Positions 11,201 to 25,679 of a stretch of 64,000 nt of DNA are shown here, piece by piece (the first letter of the stretch is position 1; every line of letters starts with the position of its first letter). The notes under the pieces are model-generated. The model worked only from the letters and a program-made list of their open reading frames with translations, made no database searches and was not told where the DNA came from. The stretch is from Turnera subulata (taxonomy: Eukaryota > Streptophyta > Magnoliopsida > Malpighiales > Passifloraceae), in assembly GCA_028386065.3 (NCBI GenBank), contig JAKUCV010004478.1, positions 5,712-69,711 on the forward strand. Direction: 5' to 3'. A program made the translations under genes and the position numbers.

Positions 11201-14200
11201 ATAAGATTTGTTCGTTAGGTCTCGTGTACAGAGGAAAGCTGAATCTCTGGATTAGTCAAGGTGAAGGGCTTGAGGCGCAAAGAAGCCAACTTTGTAAATG
11301 GACAGGTGAGGCATTTGAAGTTAAGAGGACCAATTAATCGAAACGGGCTAAATGAAATATGTAATGGGCTGGTGGCATCCCATGTCTGCTGCTAAAGGAC
11401 AGCAATTAGCCTACAAATCTCTTAAAAGGCTTCAAAACTGGGATTCTTCTTACTGGGGTTTTTGAGTTTAGGCTTTATAGTTCAGTACTTGGACCTTCCT
11501 ACAAGTTACCATAAAAGATGTACGGACCGAACTGCTTGTCAGTCGGCTAGGAATCCTATCTGTAGTGAGATGGTTCTAATTCTAAAAGCCCAAAAGAATC
11601 AAAGATCAGGTCCCGATCTAGTATTTCTTTTCAGTACACATGCATCTAAGCATCTGTTCACTTCCTGAGAATAGATAGATTGGTTCACGAGTCATGTTTA
11701 TCCATGGAAATTGTCAGCATATACAGAAGCTTTGTAGCGCATCTACTGGATAAGGATTGGATGTACTCTCACCCGTTTGTGTCTGTCTAGTGTCTAGCTT
11801 GAATCATCTTCACTACACGACACATAAACTACGACACAAAAAAGCTTCAATAGAGGGCTAAAAGGTGATATCATCACCCTCATGTCCATTATCCAAATGC
11901 TTCCAATAGGCTAGTACAGTTAGTTTTCCTGCAGGAACACTCATTAAATTCGTTGTTATCTGGATGCCTTCAGCATTGTCAATTCCCATCAGGTGAAGTA
12001 TAGTTTATTAGTAATTACTTCTTCCATTTTCCCTGATCGATGATCTTTGGAAATCGAATAAAAACAGCCAAACATGGGTCTAACTTCATCCAGGCACATG
12101 AATTTTGCGGCTGCTCGACAATTGAGAGAGCAAATCCGGAAGTAGCCCTTATCACTTCTGATCAATTTGTGCAGTTCAATAATCAAACTTCTGCCATGAG
12201 TCGTTTATCCCGTGCAGCCTCATCGAAACAGATCATGAACATGTGCAACCAATCCAAATCGCTAGCCTACCGTGACTTCATATCCTATATTGTCCTGATT
12301 TCTTTAGTATACACTAGCTAAGTAGCTTACAAATAGCAATTTAACTCAGTTCTGTGATCTAGCCAAAGTGAATTTCACCCTTCACTAATCAAGTTAAAAT
12401 CACCAAACATATAAATGTCAAATAATCAAAGCATGAAAAGCTATAGGTGGCAGGATGACTGAAAACTCTTTGGATTGTGAGACCAACATGGGACAGGAAA
12501 TTTGGCCGACATATGAATCTGCCATCTCCAACACTTTCTTTTCCCTTTGTTTTTGCCCTGTTCTGAATTAATAAACCGTGGAAGTTTAATTCCATGTATT
12601 GTTTCTATGTGTATGCAACTATGCATATGTACATAGTCAAAAAACTTTAAAAAGCGCCCAGTTTTTTTGCTTAAGACATCATGTCACAGTCATCAGCCCC
12701 CGACATGCTAAACTGTATCAAACTCACGAGTAAGGGTGACACTGACCCCATTCAAGCTTATAATTTCCTCTAAATTCCATGAGAATGTTTGACAAACTTT
12801 GGCCCAAAAAATGGAAAGCATACAGCCGCCCAGCAGCAATTTTTGCAATTTTGTAACTTGCAAAACAGATACTACCTTACCAGTTTAGTTTGACTCCACT
12901 CTTCTCCTTCCACTGGTTTTATGTGTTCCACATAACTTCCCAACCATCAAGACTTCTAGTCTGACTTGGCTTTCCTCTATCTCAGGTGGACACTATTAAG
13001 ATATATCAAAGTACTATGGACCACTTTCTCTATAACTAGAGTAAATCAATGTATTTTGTGTATGATTGATGAGAAAGCAACCCTTCCAAGCAATCAGTAG
13101 AGACTAGAAATCCCTTTCTTCGCTTTCCACGGAAGACTCCTCCATAGGTTGAAAAACGCATTAACATACAAGAAAAAAGGCTAAGCCAAGTGTGATCAGC
13201 TTTTAATCAAGTAGGGATTTGATGTGACATCCTGTTAATCATATTATATTAGTGAGGTGGTGATTGGCTAATAAAGAAATGATTTCTAGACACCCTCCCT
13301 ATTCAAGTTGGCTGGCAAGTTGGTTTTTTAATTAATTTTCATGATCTTGTTCAATTTCTACCTGGAAACTTCATGCATGTCATACACTAGTATAATATTA
13401 TATGTTATTCCTCATATTGTTTGTAGTAGTGTTACATAATATTTCAGATGGCCCAATCCCTTGGAAGGTAACATGGGCATGGTGTCCCTTCATTTATTCA
13501 GTCACCTACTGGTCTCTGTGCACTAATGTGATGGATGCCCCCCTCCTGTGTTGACAAATCCTGAGAAATCTTATTTCCTGCCAAGCTATGGGATCTGTTT
13601 TTATGTTTTTCGTGGATGGTGGAGCATCAGGACATGGCTACATTGCTGGAAGATTAAGTTACCAATAGTATATATTTCTTGTGGGAGCCCAGCCCGGAGT
13701 TACAGAGTATGATAGATAAAGAAAGGTGATTCAGGAATTAGACATATATAACAAAGTATTGGAATGTTATTGTATTAAAAGATAACACCAAATAATGCAT
13801 ACATATGCTAATTAGACATATATACATACACTTAAAACAGTTTTTTAAAAAAATAATAATTGTGAGCAGCACAAAGTAATTTCAAATAAAAGTAATCCTA
13901 AAATAAATCATACAAAATTGAAATTTTTTAGGGGTTCCGGTCCCACCTTGTACCATATCCGTCCTTGAGTTTTTTCTTTTCTGGTTGATAAAGGGACACC
14001 GTCTTTTTTATTTGGGGATCCACCAAAATGATGCCCAGATTTGATTTGGATGTCGACGTGGCTCCAATGTAGAAGCATTATTTGGAATTTCTGTAGTTCG
14101 TCGACCACTTTTTTACTATTGTGTCCCTCTTACAGTTACAGCAGCACTCTTGTGTCAAATTACTGCAATTGCTTTACACGCTACAAGGTTTCCCAAAAAA

Positions 14201-15502
14201 ATAATATAGCCACTTTCCCGTAATTTAAGTCAAAATGCTAAACGAATTCAATTTATCCCATGTTATATTCTGGTCATTCTAACCATAAGCACTTAATGCA
14301 CTGAGTTTTTAAAGCATATTCCAACCTCACAATTTCCTGTCTTGTTTTCATCAATAAGAAACTACCACAAAAAGGAATATTAGCCCTTTTTTATTTGCAG
14401 AGAACATAAAGAATATTCACCGGAAATTGAGAGTTGAGTCCATTAGTAGACGCATAGAATTGTCCTAAACAGCATCATCACCGAAGTGGAAATAGGCTTT
14501 TCCCCCAAAAAATTATCACAGGTCGATTCTTCCTCTTTGAGAAATAACAGCAATCGATTGATGAAATTGTTTGATCACTATCATAGTGTTTTGGCATACG
14601 GGCATTCAACTTTAGTCGAAATTGTTCATAAAAAAGAAGAAGAAAAAAAGCCTTTATGCGAAATCACTTTCAACTTTCGAGTGCGCAACATTATTGGGCT
14701 ACCACTACATTAAATCCTCAAAAAGCTACTAGAGCTGGTCAGCAAATATACTACATATATGTTTTGTGGACAAATTTTTAAAGGTGCTAACTATAAAAAG
14801 GTTAATCCCTGATAGAGTGATAAGCAATTTAGTTACGTTTAAGTAAATATTGAAATAAAAAAAAAAAAACTGTAGAGGGTTATAAAACTCGGGGAAAGTA
14901 TATAAGATAAAAATTTGTGGAAAAAGTAAAGTGGGAAATAACAAAAGGGGAGGGAGACCAAAACTGAACATTTGCACACTAACACAACTCATCCTTTTTC
15001 CTTTTTTTCAAAAAGGTCAGGTGGTCATGGATCACAATACTTTAATTATGGAGAACTTCACTCGACTGAGCCTTCTTCACTTTTGGGCGATTCTGCTTTC
15101 CTGACATACAAGAGGATTTTTGCAGTAGTCAATTTGCAAATGTATAGTGGCAGTAGTAGTCAATATCTCTCCGCCACTCTGAATTAATTTTCCAGTCAAT
15201 TATACTCTTTATACTTGAATTTAAACAGAGGCACGTCCTTATTTAAACAATGTCAACTATACTTGCATCTTTTAACCACTAAAAGCACCAAATTTGGTTC
15301 CCATGACAGTTGAATTTAATACCAACTCACAGGTTGAAGTAATATTGGAGGGACCTGCTTAGCCAGTAAATTCATCTCCGATGTTAATATTTTTAATTAC
15401 ATCCCAATATTCATAACTTTTCTTAAGTAAATAAATTACTGCTTTACATCATCACACACCACAGCTCAAAAAGAGGTACACTACTTTTTATTACCACCAA
15501 GC

Positions 15503-15524
15503 TATATATATATATATATATATA
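15503..15524. repeat. (TA)n microsatellite
   Basis: About eleven TA units downstream of the DELLA stop codon, probably in or just beyond its 3' UTR. Confidence 0.9.
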
Positions 15525-15857
15525 AAAATACATCTTCTGATTGATTAATCGATGCAACCTGAAAAATACAAAAGATTCCACCTCAGAGGCAAAGAGAAGA
15601 AAAAAAGAGATACCTGAAGATGAAAATACCTAAAAGAACAAATAGGGAGTGAAAAAACAAAAGAGATTGACAATAAAGAAAAGAACAGATAAAGTGAAGG
15701 GAAGAGCCACACTAAGGGCGTGGTGGGCCTCATTTTCACCTAGTACCAGCTCAGCATATCACATTGGTACAAACCCCACTAGGGTTGGTAGGGTCGAAAA
15801 TTGAAATAGAGTTGACCAAACTCGCCCCGAGTGAACTCATTCTTGAAATTCTCCGAC

Positions 15858-17714
15858 TCAGTGAGCCACCACCGGTTTCCCTGCCAGCCGCCAGGCAGAG
15901 GTGGCGATGAGGGGGCGCGTGTGCCATCCCAACATCAAACACCCGTTGTTCTCCTCCACCCTATACCCATCCCCGCCAGCGAAAAGAGCCAATAACATGC
16001 TTGCTTGCTTGAACGCGTTCGACCCGAGGTGAACCGGGGCGAACCCGGCGGAACCAAACCGAGTCCTCCACTGAGCCAGAGTCTCGTGTCTCTCGACCCG
16101 GTCAGCCCCTTCACATGCCACCACATTGCAAATCTGCTTCCCCAAGTACACCTCGGACATCACCTTGTCCTGGGTACTCACCGATCCCTCCAGCGAGTCA
16201 AACAGGGTCGAGTAGTAATGCAACGACTCGGTGAACCGGTCCAGGAAAACCGGGCCATTATGGTTCGCCTCCTGCTCAACCACGGTGACAATCTCCGGCT
16301 TCATCCGCTTCACCACGGACAGCACCTTCTCAATAGCGCCGGGTCTCCCCAACAGTTTATGCAACTCGAAGACCGAGTTAACCGCCACGGACTCGAACTC
16401 GGCGGGTCTGAGTTCGAGCATGGACGCGTCAAGGTCAGCCAAGCTATTAGCCACGAACCCCCTGTACTCGAACTCAACGTGGATAGTCTCCGCCAACTGA
16501 GCCAACTTCCAGCCCACTTCTTGAAGATGGTCCGAGTTGTCGTGAGCCGGCGGTCCAATCCCGGTTAACCGGAAAGCGGGAGGGCCACCGGGCCTTAGAG
16601 CTAGAGCTTGCATAAGGGCAGGCCACTGCATCCCCTGGTTCATGGAAAAATCGATCACATGAACCCTCTTCTTCCCTTCAAAAGCTTCAAGAATCGCTTG
16701 GTTGGCGGTGAAGTGAGCAAATTTAAGATAAGGGCAGGTCTCGTAGAAGTGCATCTGGAGGATATCGGAGAGAGGATTGTCAATGGAGTTCTCCGGGAAG
16801 ACTCTGTAGATTCTACGAGCCAAGGCCTCGGCGAAGTAAGTAGCCACCTTTCGCATAGCCCCAGCCTGAGAAACTGCCAAGAAACCGATTTGCTTCACTA
16901 GAGCTTCCGCTAGATTGAGCTTGTTGTCTTGAACGGCCTCGGCGCAGGCCATCAAGAGGTGGACCAGCCGGATTCCATTCTCCTGCGAGTCGACCAGGAC
17001 CACAGGGCGAGTTGACTCGGGCGTTGAAACCACAGTACCCAAAGAAGAACCAGCTGTGTTAGACGAGGAAGATGATGGTGTTGTAGCTGCAGCTGTTACC
17101 GTAGTTGGTGCCGGATATAATTCTGTCTTGTTAGGCTTTAACCGCTTAGCTTCTCTTACACTAGAATCCACCACTTCAGTTTGTTGTCTTTGCTGTTGTT
17201 GGCTAAAGATGGCCTTACCGGGAATAGCTTTGAGATCGTAATCCGACGCCGACGATTCATCAAACAACCCGCAACTAGTGATGGTGGAAGACTCGGCTGG
17301 AGCGAGGAAAGAATTATTGCTATTATTAATATTATCAAGAGAGGAAGAGGATAGGGGCGGGTGGTGGGCAAACGAATCGAAATCCGGGTTCGGGTTGAGC
17401 TCGGACAACATGCTTTCAAGCCAAGAGGAGAGATCCGATGGGTTGTAATGGACGGTATCAGATGCGAGATGGGAGAGGCCATCTTCTTGAGCATGACCCA
17501 TCACTTCCTCCAGCTGTTCTAGCTTCAGGGCAACCTCGGCCATGTCTGAAGATCTTACCTTGTAACCCAACACAGCCAACAGCTCGTCCATCCCACCGTC
17601 TACTGCTGCTTCCTCTTCCCAAATCTTGGCCTTCCCCACCGCAGCAGCTGCAGCCATGGTGGTGGGCGGTGATGGGTCTGGTTGTGGATGGAGATTTGGG
17701 TGTTCTCTTTTCAT
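15858..17714 (-). CDS. GAI: DELLA protein, GRAS-family gibberellin-response repressor (GAI/RGA type)
   Basis: A single uninterrupted exon of 618 residues, as usual for DELLA genes. The regulatory N-terminus is intact: DELLA at residues 43-47 followed by [16 protein letters not shown], an LEQLE motif at about 65-69, and TVHYNPS at 87-93. These contact the gibberellin receptor GID1 and mark the protein for degradation. A serine/threonine- and glutamine-rich linker with a basic patch ([10 protein letters not shown], about 187-196) follows. The GRAS domain has the leucine heptad [12 protein letters not shown] (about 250), VHVID at 351-355, and the terminal SAW region ending VVAH. The start is the conserved MKR, not the second Met at residue 20. 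The product is a nuclear transcriptional co-regulator that restrains growth. The symbol GAI is used loosely; GAI and RGA orthology cannot be separated without a tree. Confidence 0.97.
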   Translation of the reverse strand: MKREHPNLHPQPDPSPPTTMAAAAAVGKAKIWEEEAAVDGGMDELLAVLGYKVRSSDMAEVALKLEQLEEVMGHAQEDGLSHLASDTVHYNPSDLSSWLESMLSELNPNPDFDSFAHHPPLSSSSLDNINNSNNSFLAPAESSTITSCGLFDESSASDYDLKAIPGKAIFSQQQQRQQTEVVDSSVREAKRLKPNKTELYPAPTTVTAAATTPSSSSSNTAGSSLGTVVSTPESTRPVVLVDSQENGIRLVHLLMACAEAVQDNKLNLAEALVKQIGFLAVSQAGAMRKVATYFAEALARRIYRVFPENSIDNPLSDILQMHFYETCPYLKFAHFTANQAILEAFEGKKRVHVIDFSMNQGMQWPALMQALALRPGGPPAFRLTGIGPPAHDNSDHLQEVGWKLAQLAETIHVEFEYRGFVANSLADLDASMLELRPAEFESVAVNSVFELHKLLGRPGAIEKVLSVVKRMKPEIVTVVEQEANHNGPVFLDRFTESLHYYSTLFDSLEGSVSTQDKVMSEVYLGKQICNVVACEGADRVERHETLAQWRTRFGSAGFAPVHLGSNAFKQASMLLALFAGGDGYRVEENNGCLMLGWHTRPLIATSAWRLAGKPVVAH

Positions 17715-20700
17715 GGTTTTGTGTGGATTTCTTCTTCTTTTGTCGGGTGGGTTTGTGTTGTGGTATGGTGGTGGTGCTCAATAACCAAAAGGGTCTGTGA
17801 AATGGGTTGGGAATCTGGGCATTTGAGGGGATTGCCCGGATTGGGGGGCTCTTTTTTGCCTGGGTTTTTTTCACTACAACTAGTAGTACTACTGCTATAT
17901 TACAAGAACATCAAAATCGGATGAAAATAAAATATAATTAGAGATGAAAGGAAAAAGGGAAAAAAAAAAAACCGCTCGTGATGGGGCGCAAGCTCCAATG
18001 AAACCATCAGGACAGCAGCAAACAACAGCTCAAGCAGATAAGATGAAAGATTGTTAATTTTTGTTTTTTTATTTTTTCCCTTCTTTAAAAAAGAATGTGT
18101 GGGCCAAAACTTTTTTTTTTTGAAGGACAACTGGGCCGAAAACCTATTACTGCTACAAGGCACATCTCTGCTCTCTCAATACAGTCCATCTCCTTGCCCT
18201 GTGTTAGTTGGCATACTTGGCCAGTTCTAGAATTACATCCAACCCCCACCAATTTGGGACCTAAGTTTTTTGTAGCTTTGGTGTCTAATTTGTTTTAGCC
18301 TGCACTAGGACGATTTAGATTGCTAGGTTCTCTGCAGAATCGTGCCATTTTTAAGGAAGGTAAATGATACAGGACTACAGGGCCTTCATCAAGAGTGTAA
18401 TTCTCTCATTGACCAAGTTCTTTTTTGGATCCAGTCATTGACCTAGTTTTTGAGCCAATAAAACTGACAGATCATATCCAGTTGGGTGATTTAGAATCTC
18501 CTATCTAGAGACTATAATTTATCCATCTGTGTGGCATGTTCTATTGCCATCTAATCTTTATATAGTCGAGCAAATAATGTAGTACTACCTCATTCTATAT
18601 TATTTCTTCCATCTTTTTTTGGCTCGTCTATATTTTATTTCAGAAATTTAATCAAGATACAATGAAGTTATTCATACTATATTTCATTGTCTACCATACT
18701 TTCTATTTCTTGTAAAGTTCTTGCTTCTTAATGATATATTCCATGAATAATTGGTAGATTGTAATATTTTTTTTAATGTCTGAGGAGCAACACATCATCT
18801 ATTGGGTGGAACTGCCACAACAAAATATTAAACAGTAATCAATTTATACACCAGCGTTAAAATTATCCGTATAGAATGATATTAAAGAAAATAAAGTTAT
18901 GGGACAAGGCAAATCAAGTTACTGTTGGGTTGCTGGTTACAGGGTTAGTGTAAAGTTCAATTTTGTATTACGTAATGTCTGAGTTTACTGCCCTTGTTTA
19001 TTGTTTAAGGACTGAAACTACTATTCCTAGTCAGGATGAAGAACTATCCAAAGATTCCAAGTTTCATTACTCAGGTGACCAAGTGAACGTGTGCAGGTGT
19101 ATTTTCTGTTTACTACCAGTAAAAACACTATTTTGAATTTTTTTTCTTGGTACTAGATTTTAGATAGTTTGAGTAACAATGCCTCGAGATTTTAACAAAA
19201 AAAAAATACTAGCAACACACAGTTTTAAAATATATTCTCAAAATACAACTTTAATTTCGAAGCTCACTTCTTGTATTTTTTTTTTTTCAAAATGCTTCCT
19301 GTTACCTACCGTTTGGATACCAAACCCTCAACTATTGAGAATTTTCAAGTTAAAAAGCTTCTCAAATAGGAAAAGCAGAAGCACTAATTCTTCTACAGAC
19401 AACAAAACAAGTAGTACAAAAGAAAAACAACAAGGACAAATGTACCATTTGATAAACATTCTTCCCATGAACTCGTTCTAAACAACAAACTCGAGTCTTC
19501 AAATAATCACCACGTTGCCTTGCCTAGGAGAAGAGCATAATCATTGTATGTCTAGTTTGTTCAGGACATGATTATTCGTATTAATTTCATTAAAGAATAG
19601 GCATTCACTAGCAGGCCTAATCAGACTACTCGTCCCCCTTATTAATGGTGGTGTAAAGCTAAAAAAACGCTGTTACAATGGATTGGATATATATGCAATG
19701 CAGGCACAGGCAGGGCCGTACTACCAAAAAGGGGAAGTGAACTTGGAAGAAACCCGTAAAAAGCACTGCACTAATGCAAAGTATGCAACCCATTACGGGT
19801 CCACGTGATACTTACACGTAGCGGGGGGCCTAATGCCACCGGGGAAAAAAAGGGTGGTTTATAATATGATACTGCTTTATTGGGCCCACAGCCCATGTGA
19901 TCATTACAGGTGTTTAGATTCTCCAGTTCTATTGTAGGGTCCCTCTCTAACCCCCAACACCAACACCCACAAAAGTTCACAAACCCCCCCTACCTCGATG
20001 GAAGTTCACTACTTGTGCTTTTCTTCCTTGTTGCCCCTTTTTGGTCGGAAATCTACAGTGTTAATGTATCACTATTATCTTTATCTGGAGCAATGATTTT
20101 TCATTTTTTTTCTTGGAAGTTTTAAGTGCTTGTAATATGATGATTAGTCTAATTTTAATGTGTATTATATATAGTACGAACATTTGGGCATTGGGACGCA
20201 GATCTACGTCTGGGATGATTACCTTTAAAGTTTTGTGTTGCTTGTATATATAATACCCTATAATATATACATGCAATAATAATATTTTTTCCCCTGTTCC
20301 GTAGATTGATGCATGAGGGATTCAATGAATGTAGTTGTTGTTCAAAATATTGTTTGTTGCAGTTTCCGTCGACCATCAATGTTAGAAATCAGGAGGAGAT
20401 CTTCAAATTATTTGCAAAGAGAATTTAGATGTGATTATTTTAATTATAAGCTCTAAATCACAGAAATTGTACTCAAATCATGGAAGGATTTAAATGTGGC
20501 GTTTCCTTTTTGATCTTGTCAGAAGAAGATTAATTTTTTTTTGGTCGTTTAATTATTAAGAATGATAAATCTTTCGCATGCATCCGGCTTGAATGCCTAC
20601 TGCTAAACTTAGACAAAACTCTTTTTTCCTCTGGGGCTCGAAATAATGCCTTTGCCTTTTTTTTCCGATTATTGAAAGAAAAAAAAAGGGAGAAAGAAAG

Positions 20701-22363
20701 TCATATCTTCTTTTTAATGGGTGAAAGGAACTTCAACGTCGGCAATTGAGCATTTTTTTTTTCGTCCCACCAATTTATAGCCATCTTTTCATGCACTGAA
20801 TTTCCTTCATTTTCCCAAGAGGAATATATGCCTCCTCGACTGAAAATTACGGTACATGTCACAATCAATATTCATATTTAACAAATCTAGAACTGTGGAT
20901 AGTGGATCACTTATTATACTCAAAGAAAAAAGGACCAGCCTGAGTGACACAGTCTACTCCAAAAATGGTGAAGCGTGTAGAACTGAAAGTTAGCCTTAAA
21001 AGGTAAAAAAGAAAAATCAGAGATCCACAAAAAAAGCCGGTGGTCTAGTTACCTTCCCTTGTCACATTGTCCTCCATCCATCCACACAGAGACCTTTTCG
21101 GTGAGATGGGATGGGAGAAAAAACTAAAGTGAGACTGTGAGAGTACTGTGAAATGGAATTTTTATGTGGTGCTTTTGGCCCCTTTCTTTCCATTTTAAGG
21201 ACAACTGATTTGACACCATTTTCAGGCGCAGTAAGCCAAAAGAACTACTACTAGTACTACTACTGCTGCATTAGTGCCACTACTACTCAATAGCCTTGAA
21301 GAAAGAAAGCATTCTGTGCACAGTTCTTGTTTTCATTTTGCTGCCATCTCATTTTTAGCAATTTGGCAGGCCCTCCCTGTCCTCTCCCTCTTTTATTTTA
21401 CTCATTCTTCTTGCCCATAATAATAAATTGTCCTACTGCCATGTATTGAACTTGGGTTTTTCGTTAAAAAGTACAAGCACAAATTTTAAAGGAACAAGAA
21501 GTTAAATGCTTACAGATTTACCAATATCGTAGGTATATGAATAAAAAGGTTAAAATTATTCGTTTCCTTATGTTTGGATAAGAAAATATTTTATCGCTTC
21601 CATCCATAAAATACAAGATGCAAATAAACTAGCTAAATCCTTCGTTCTTATTCATGAATGCTTTTCTAATATTCTCAAACAGTGACATTATGGAATAAAA
21701 AAATGAAAAAAAAAAGTTACCCAGAGGCCAGAACTTGTTGGTATTAGAATAAACGCTTAAATAGGTTTTCCTTACCCTCTTACCAAAAGAAAAAAAATAT
21801 TTCTTTATGCACTTTTTTAGAGTGAAGTCAATTAATGTACAGAACTGTTTAACTTGTCCAATCCAACCCCACAGATTTCCGTGACGATAGGATAAGGAAT
21901 CACTGATTAGGATGCCTAGTTTGACATTGTTCCTACAACGATCCTGCTTCAATCTATTCATAATGTTTTTGTCGGTGTTGATCTGCGGACATTGGTTTAG
22001 AGTTTATATCGATCATGGTAGAATTTGGGTTAATAATTGTATAAGATCAGTTTCCCATGCAGCTAACATAAGGGTGATCAACTGATCATGGTTAGACAAA
22101 CAAAAAAATAAGGATGATCATGGTAGGGGGTAGGTTGAAGGACTCAAAGTATGGAAATGAGGTTTAGTTACTTTTGGCCCAAATCTCCACTCTTGAAGTG
22201 TTGCAAAAATAAGCCGACAAGGAACATCAGAGCTTCTGGCAAGACATAATAAAGGATTAGAGAATACTAATCAGTGAAGTTTGGGATGCATTTATATTAT
22301 CTGTTATGATGTGATTTCTGAAACATGCTTTATGTTTTCTTTCCTGAATAAAAATTGTGTAAT

Positions 22364-22657
22364 TTATTTCACCAGTGTACTGGGCTAAGGCTTCACACTA
22401 ATGCATAATCTATTTCATGAAAGTGTACTGGGCTCGAACTCTGTCCCATAGCCGGACCAAACACGATCCAAATTCAGTTCAGCAGATCTTCCCGTGGTAA
22501 ATTTCAACCAGATCGGGCCTGATCAGTGAAAACCCAAAACTTGAAAGACAGTGGAAACACATAAATGGGCCGACTTACTAGGTTGCAGAAGATACATCAT
22601 GATCAAAAAAACCCCAAACTTGAAGACCATTAAATGGGCCGGCTTATTAGGTGTCAA
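22364..22657. repeat. Cluster of short direct repeats
   Basis: Two nested duplications. First, gtgtactgggct is repeated at about 22375 and 22422 in similar context. Second, a gatca...accc(a)aaacttga...aaatgggccg(a/g)ctta block occurs at 22521-22588 and again, diverged, at 22601-22657. There is no coding content. Confidence 0.6.
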
Positions 22658-23069
22658 AAAATCAAATCATAATATTTTAGTGGCTTATTCTTATTTAAGG
22701 TTTGACACTTTTGAAAAGTTTAATTAAAAAATTGTTGCTTGGTTGGTTACGCTACTCAAGCTCACGTACACGTATCAGCCCTTTCCACATTGGTTCAGAT
22801 TTTGATATAAACGTGCTTTTGACATTTTTGGCAGTAAACTTGCACATGACCACGTTCCCTTCTATAGTTGCTCATCTCATTTCGGTTTATTAGGCAGAAT
22901 AATAAACAATATATGGGTGAGATCAACATTACTCCCTTTTTTCGCATTAATTAGATGTTTAAAAATAAAAATCTAACTCATATCTTAGTCATCATAACCT
23001 TGAGAGAAACGATGTTTTAGATTTTTTTTATACCGAACATGATTACCAGTACCATTTACTACCTAATAC

Positions 23070-23278
23070 CAATATTATCAAACCTAAACCAACATGGCTG
23101 GTTCAACCGGGTTAACTGGACCCAGCAGAAGTTCTGGATCGAAAACTCACCCAGATTATGGTGATTAAAAAACTAGACGGGTCAATATTGTTTTTCCGGT
23201 TGAATCCTTACCAAACCTCTTAATTCTCGACCCTTTCCCTTGACCGGGTTAATGAATGGCCCGGGTTTAATAACATTG
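23070..23278. mobile_element. hAT-like MITE with terminal inverted repeats and 8-bp target duplication
   Basis: The left end caatattatcaaacc and the reverse complement of the right end, caatgttattaaacc, differ at two positions in fifteen. The flanks cctaatac (23062-23069) and cataatac (23279-23286) match at seven of eight positions, the duplication length typical of hAT elements. The 209-bp interior is non-coding and rich in ggttcaaccggg-type motifs. It is too short to encode a transposase, so it would be non-autonomous. Confidence 0.7.
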
Positions 23279-25113
23279 CATAATACCCACTACGATTTTG
23301 TTGTTGTACAAAAATAAATTTCACTAAACTACAAATTTATTATTTTCAATATGGAGGTTCGAAGAAAAAACCGGTACCATCAACATAAACATCCCTTACA
23401 AGTTTTATAACAAGTGTCTTTGTGTCTAAAACACGACATTGATTTATGTTGGCACGTGCAAACGGTAGATGCCAAGAAATAAACAATGAACGAAGAAATA
23501 GCTCTATATAAGTATAAAAAAGATGCCTCATATCTCGCGGCACTAAATGCGACTTAACACAAACACGAAATCTTACCTCACAAAAATAGAGAAATCTTAC
23601 CTATGGTCATTTATTTGAAATGCAAATATCATAACACAAATGGGAAATAAACCAAAGAAAAGATCAATTAGCTGGTTGTTCATGGTTTTTGAAATCCACG
23701 ATGAGGAGATATATCCAAAAAAAGATTTACTGAAAACGAAGGTTAGGCTTGATAAGGAACATCATGACTACATAGCAAGTTCTACTTTGGTGTCACAAAT
23801 CCAGATCCAGAAATAAAATCCTCACAAAATCACATTCATGGATAAGGATGACAGTGAATGCAACCTAGCTTTTATATCGCCGGATCCTTAAAAACATTAA
23901 TAGCGTTACAATTTACCATAAAAACAACATTAATGGAGTGAGCGTGATCCCCATATTGGATTCTAGAACCTGTTCCACCACCAATCGCCATCTAATCTCA
24001 ATTTGTGAAAGGTAAAGGATTTTAAACAATCACCACCTACTCTGATTTTGTATTGGACTAAGAAAAAAATATCAAGCCCAAAAAAAAAGCATTTATGAGT
24101 ATGATTTAATTGACCCCAGCAACTTACTTTGTATTATTAAAAATGTTTTGACATTGATGCCCTTTTGCTTTCAAGACCCCATAGCCATATCTACTACTCT
24201 TCTATTGTCTAGTCCCCTCTCCAGTCTCCATTCTCACATTTCCTGGCCTTACTTTGACCACAACCACTTAACTACCAGCCAGCCACCTTCTGCGACTCTT
24301 GACTCCTTGACTAACAGCAGCATCCTAACAATAAGACCCCCCATTTTCACTAACATTCACTAAATTTTAACCCTTTTAAAAGTCTCATCCCTTCTCCTTT
24401 TACTCTGGTCTGCAACAAGTGAATCTACTACCATGAGAATATGAGATACTTGGAACAAAATCTTAATAGTATAACCAGACACCAGTACTATGTGTTTCTA
24501 GTTTCTACTCCTCACTGGGGACATAGATTCCTTCGATGTCTTATTAGATTAGCGGGCTAAGTTGTACTTCTAGAATGATTGACGTCCAAAGAAACAGAAA
24601 AGCACGGCCAAAATCTCCCGGGAAAATCTGAACTAAAGAAAAGAAAATTCCCCGGCAAAAAGACAAAATTTGTGTGTCGTGAAATTTTGATTGGTTCTAG
24701 TTCTTTTATTGCATTTAGTTTCTTTTTAAAAGCTCTTTTATTGCGTTTGCATAACGACATCGATGGGGTTGTTATGCTGCCCATAGAAGCGTACGGATGT
24801 TTTTTACACTCAACCGAACAAGTTTGGGATTTGGACAATATAAATTAAAAACATGGGAAAAAAATGCCCAAAAACAACATGATTCCAACCCACAAAAAAA
24901 CATTATTGAATTAATAATACTGTTCGTAGAGTTAGAGTAGTAATTAATTGTTCAAAAACCCATTTACCGTTGCTCTGTAATAACCATTTTAGGTGTTGGA
25001 AAAGTCCAGTGATCTATTCTAAGCCTAGACTAATAGTAATAGAGCCCCCCTCAAGGTAAATTTTTCTTTAAAAAATCTAGATAATTTGCAAGTTGTGTAT
25101 ATATTTACTTCTT

Positions 25114-25159
25114 CGCAACAATTTTTAATTTTTTTTTTTGAGGAAACGCAATAATTTTT
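25114..25159 (-). mobile_element. Possible ultra-short poly(A) insertion (minus orientation)
   Basis: The sequence cgcaacaattttt (25114-25126) recurs as cgcaataattttt (25147-25159) with one mismatch. Between them lies mainly a T run followed by gaggaaa. On the minus strand this reads as a short body with a poly(A) tail. A/T-richness makes this the weakest of the set. Confidence 0.35.
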
Positions 25160-25679
25160 TATGGGTACCGATAATTAGATTAAAAAAATCTAGATTTTAT
25201 CTTTTGCTTAAGTATCGTAACTAAGTCTCATTTCAAAGTAGTATTATCGTTCACTTTGAAATCAAAGGCAGCTTCTTTAAGACTTAGTTCCTAATATTAA
25301 GCATTGTAAACAGCCATCAATCCAGAAGATCAATCAAATTTTCAAACAAAGGATAGATTTGGTCATTTAGATTAAATGGATATGTTTTTGTAATTTTAAA
25401 TTTGGATTTGGGATATTCTGATAATTTTTTTTTTTATAAAAATTGGAGTGGATGGATGGCCATCCTGTAAATCCGTACCACCCACGAGGTCGAATACCAT
25501 AAAGTCAACCAGATAAAAGCATCACCAGTCTTCTATTTCCACTCTCTGTTTTCTTTCTCTTCCTCTTCGTTTTCTCCTCCGGAAAAAAGCAAAAACAAAA
25601 AAACGCCAAAGCCAGAAAAAAAAATTTAAACAAAAAGAAAAAAAAAACACAGAAACCAAAAAGATCTAAACAGCAAAGC

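Larger units (their letters stand above)
7277..15857. other. Gene-poor interval between the DUF7054 and DELLA genes
   Basis: The first few hundred bases are the 3' flank of the DUF7054 gene. The rest is A/T-rich with short unsupported frames on both strands. It holds a four-copy 33-base repeat at 8160-8289 and a (TA)n microsatellite at about 15503-15524. I find no domain-bearing ORF, RNA gene or intact transposon. Confidence 0.5.
17715..25679. other. 8 kb divergent gene-free interval
   Basis: This lies between the start of the minus-strand DELLA gene and the start of the plus-strand TMEM214-like gene, so both promoters and leaders are inside it. Pyrimidine-rich leader-like sequence directly precedes 25680. 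The middle holds a hAT-like MITE (23070-23278), short local repeats (22364-22657), a (TAC)n-like tract near 21244-21290 and a poly(T) insertion near 25127. I see no supported coding sequence. Confidence 0.5.

Noticed and set aside
16005..16568. 187-codon plus-strand frame
   Set aside because: Antisense shadow of the conserved GRAS domain of the DELLA gene.
18100..18150. Another poly(T) insertion candidate between tgggcc-aaaac and tgggccgaaaac
   Set aside because: The flanking repeat is short and needs an indel, so chance is a fair explanation.
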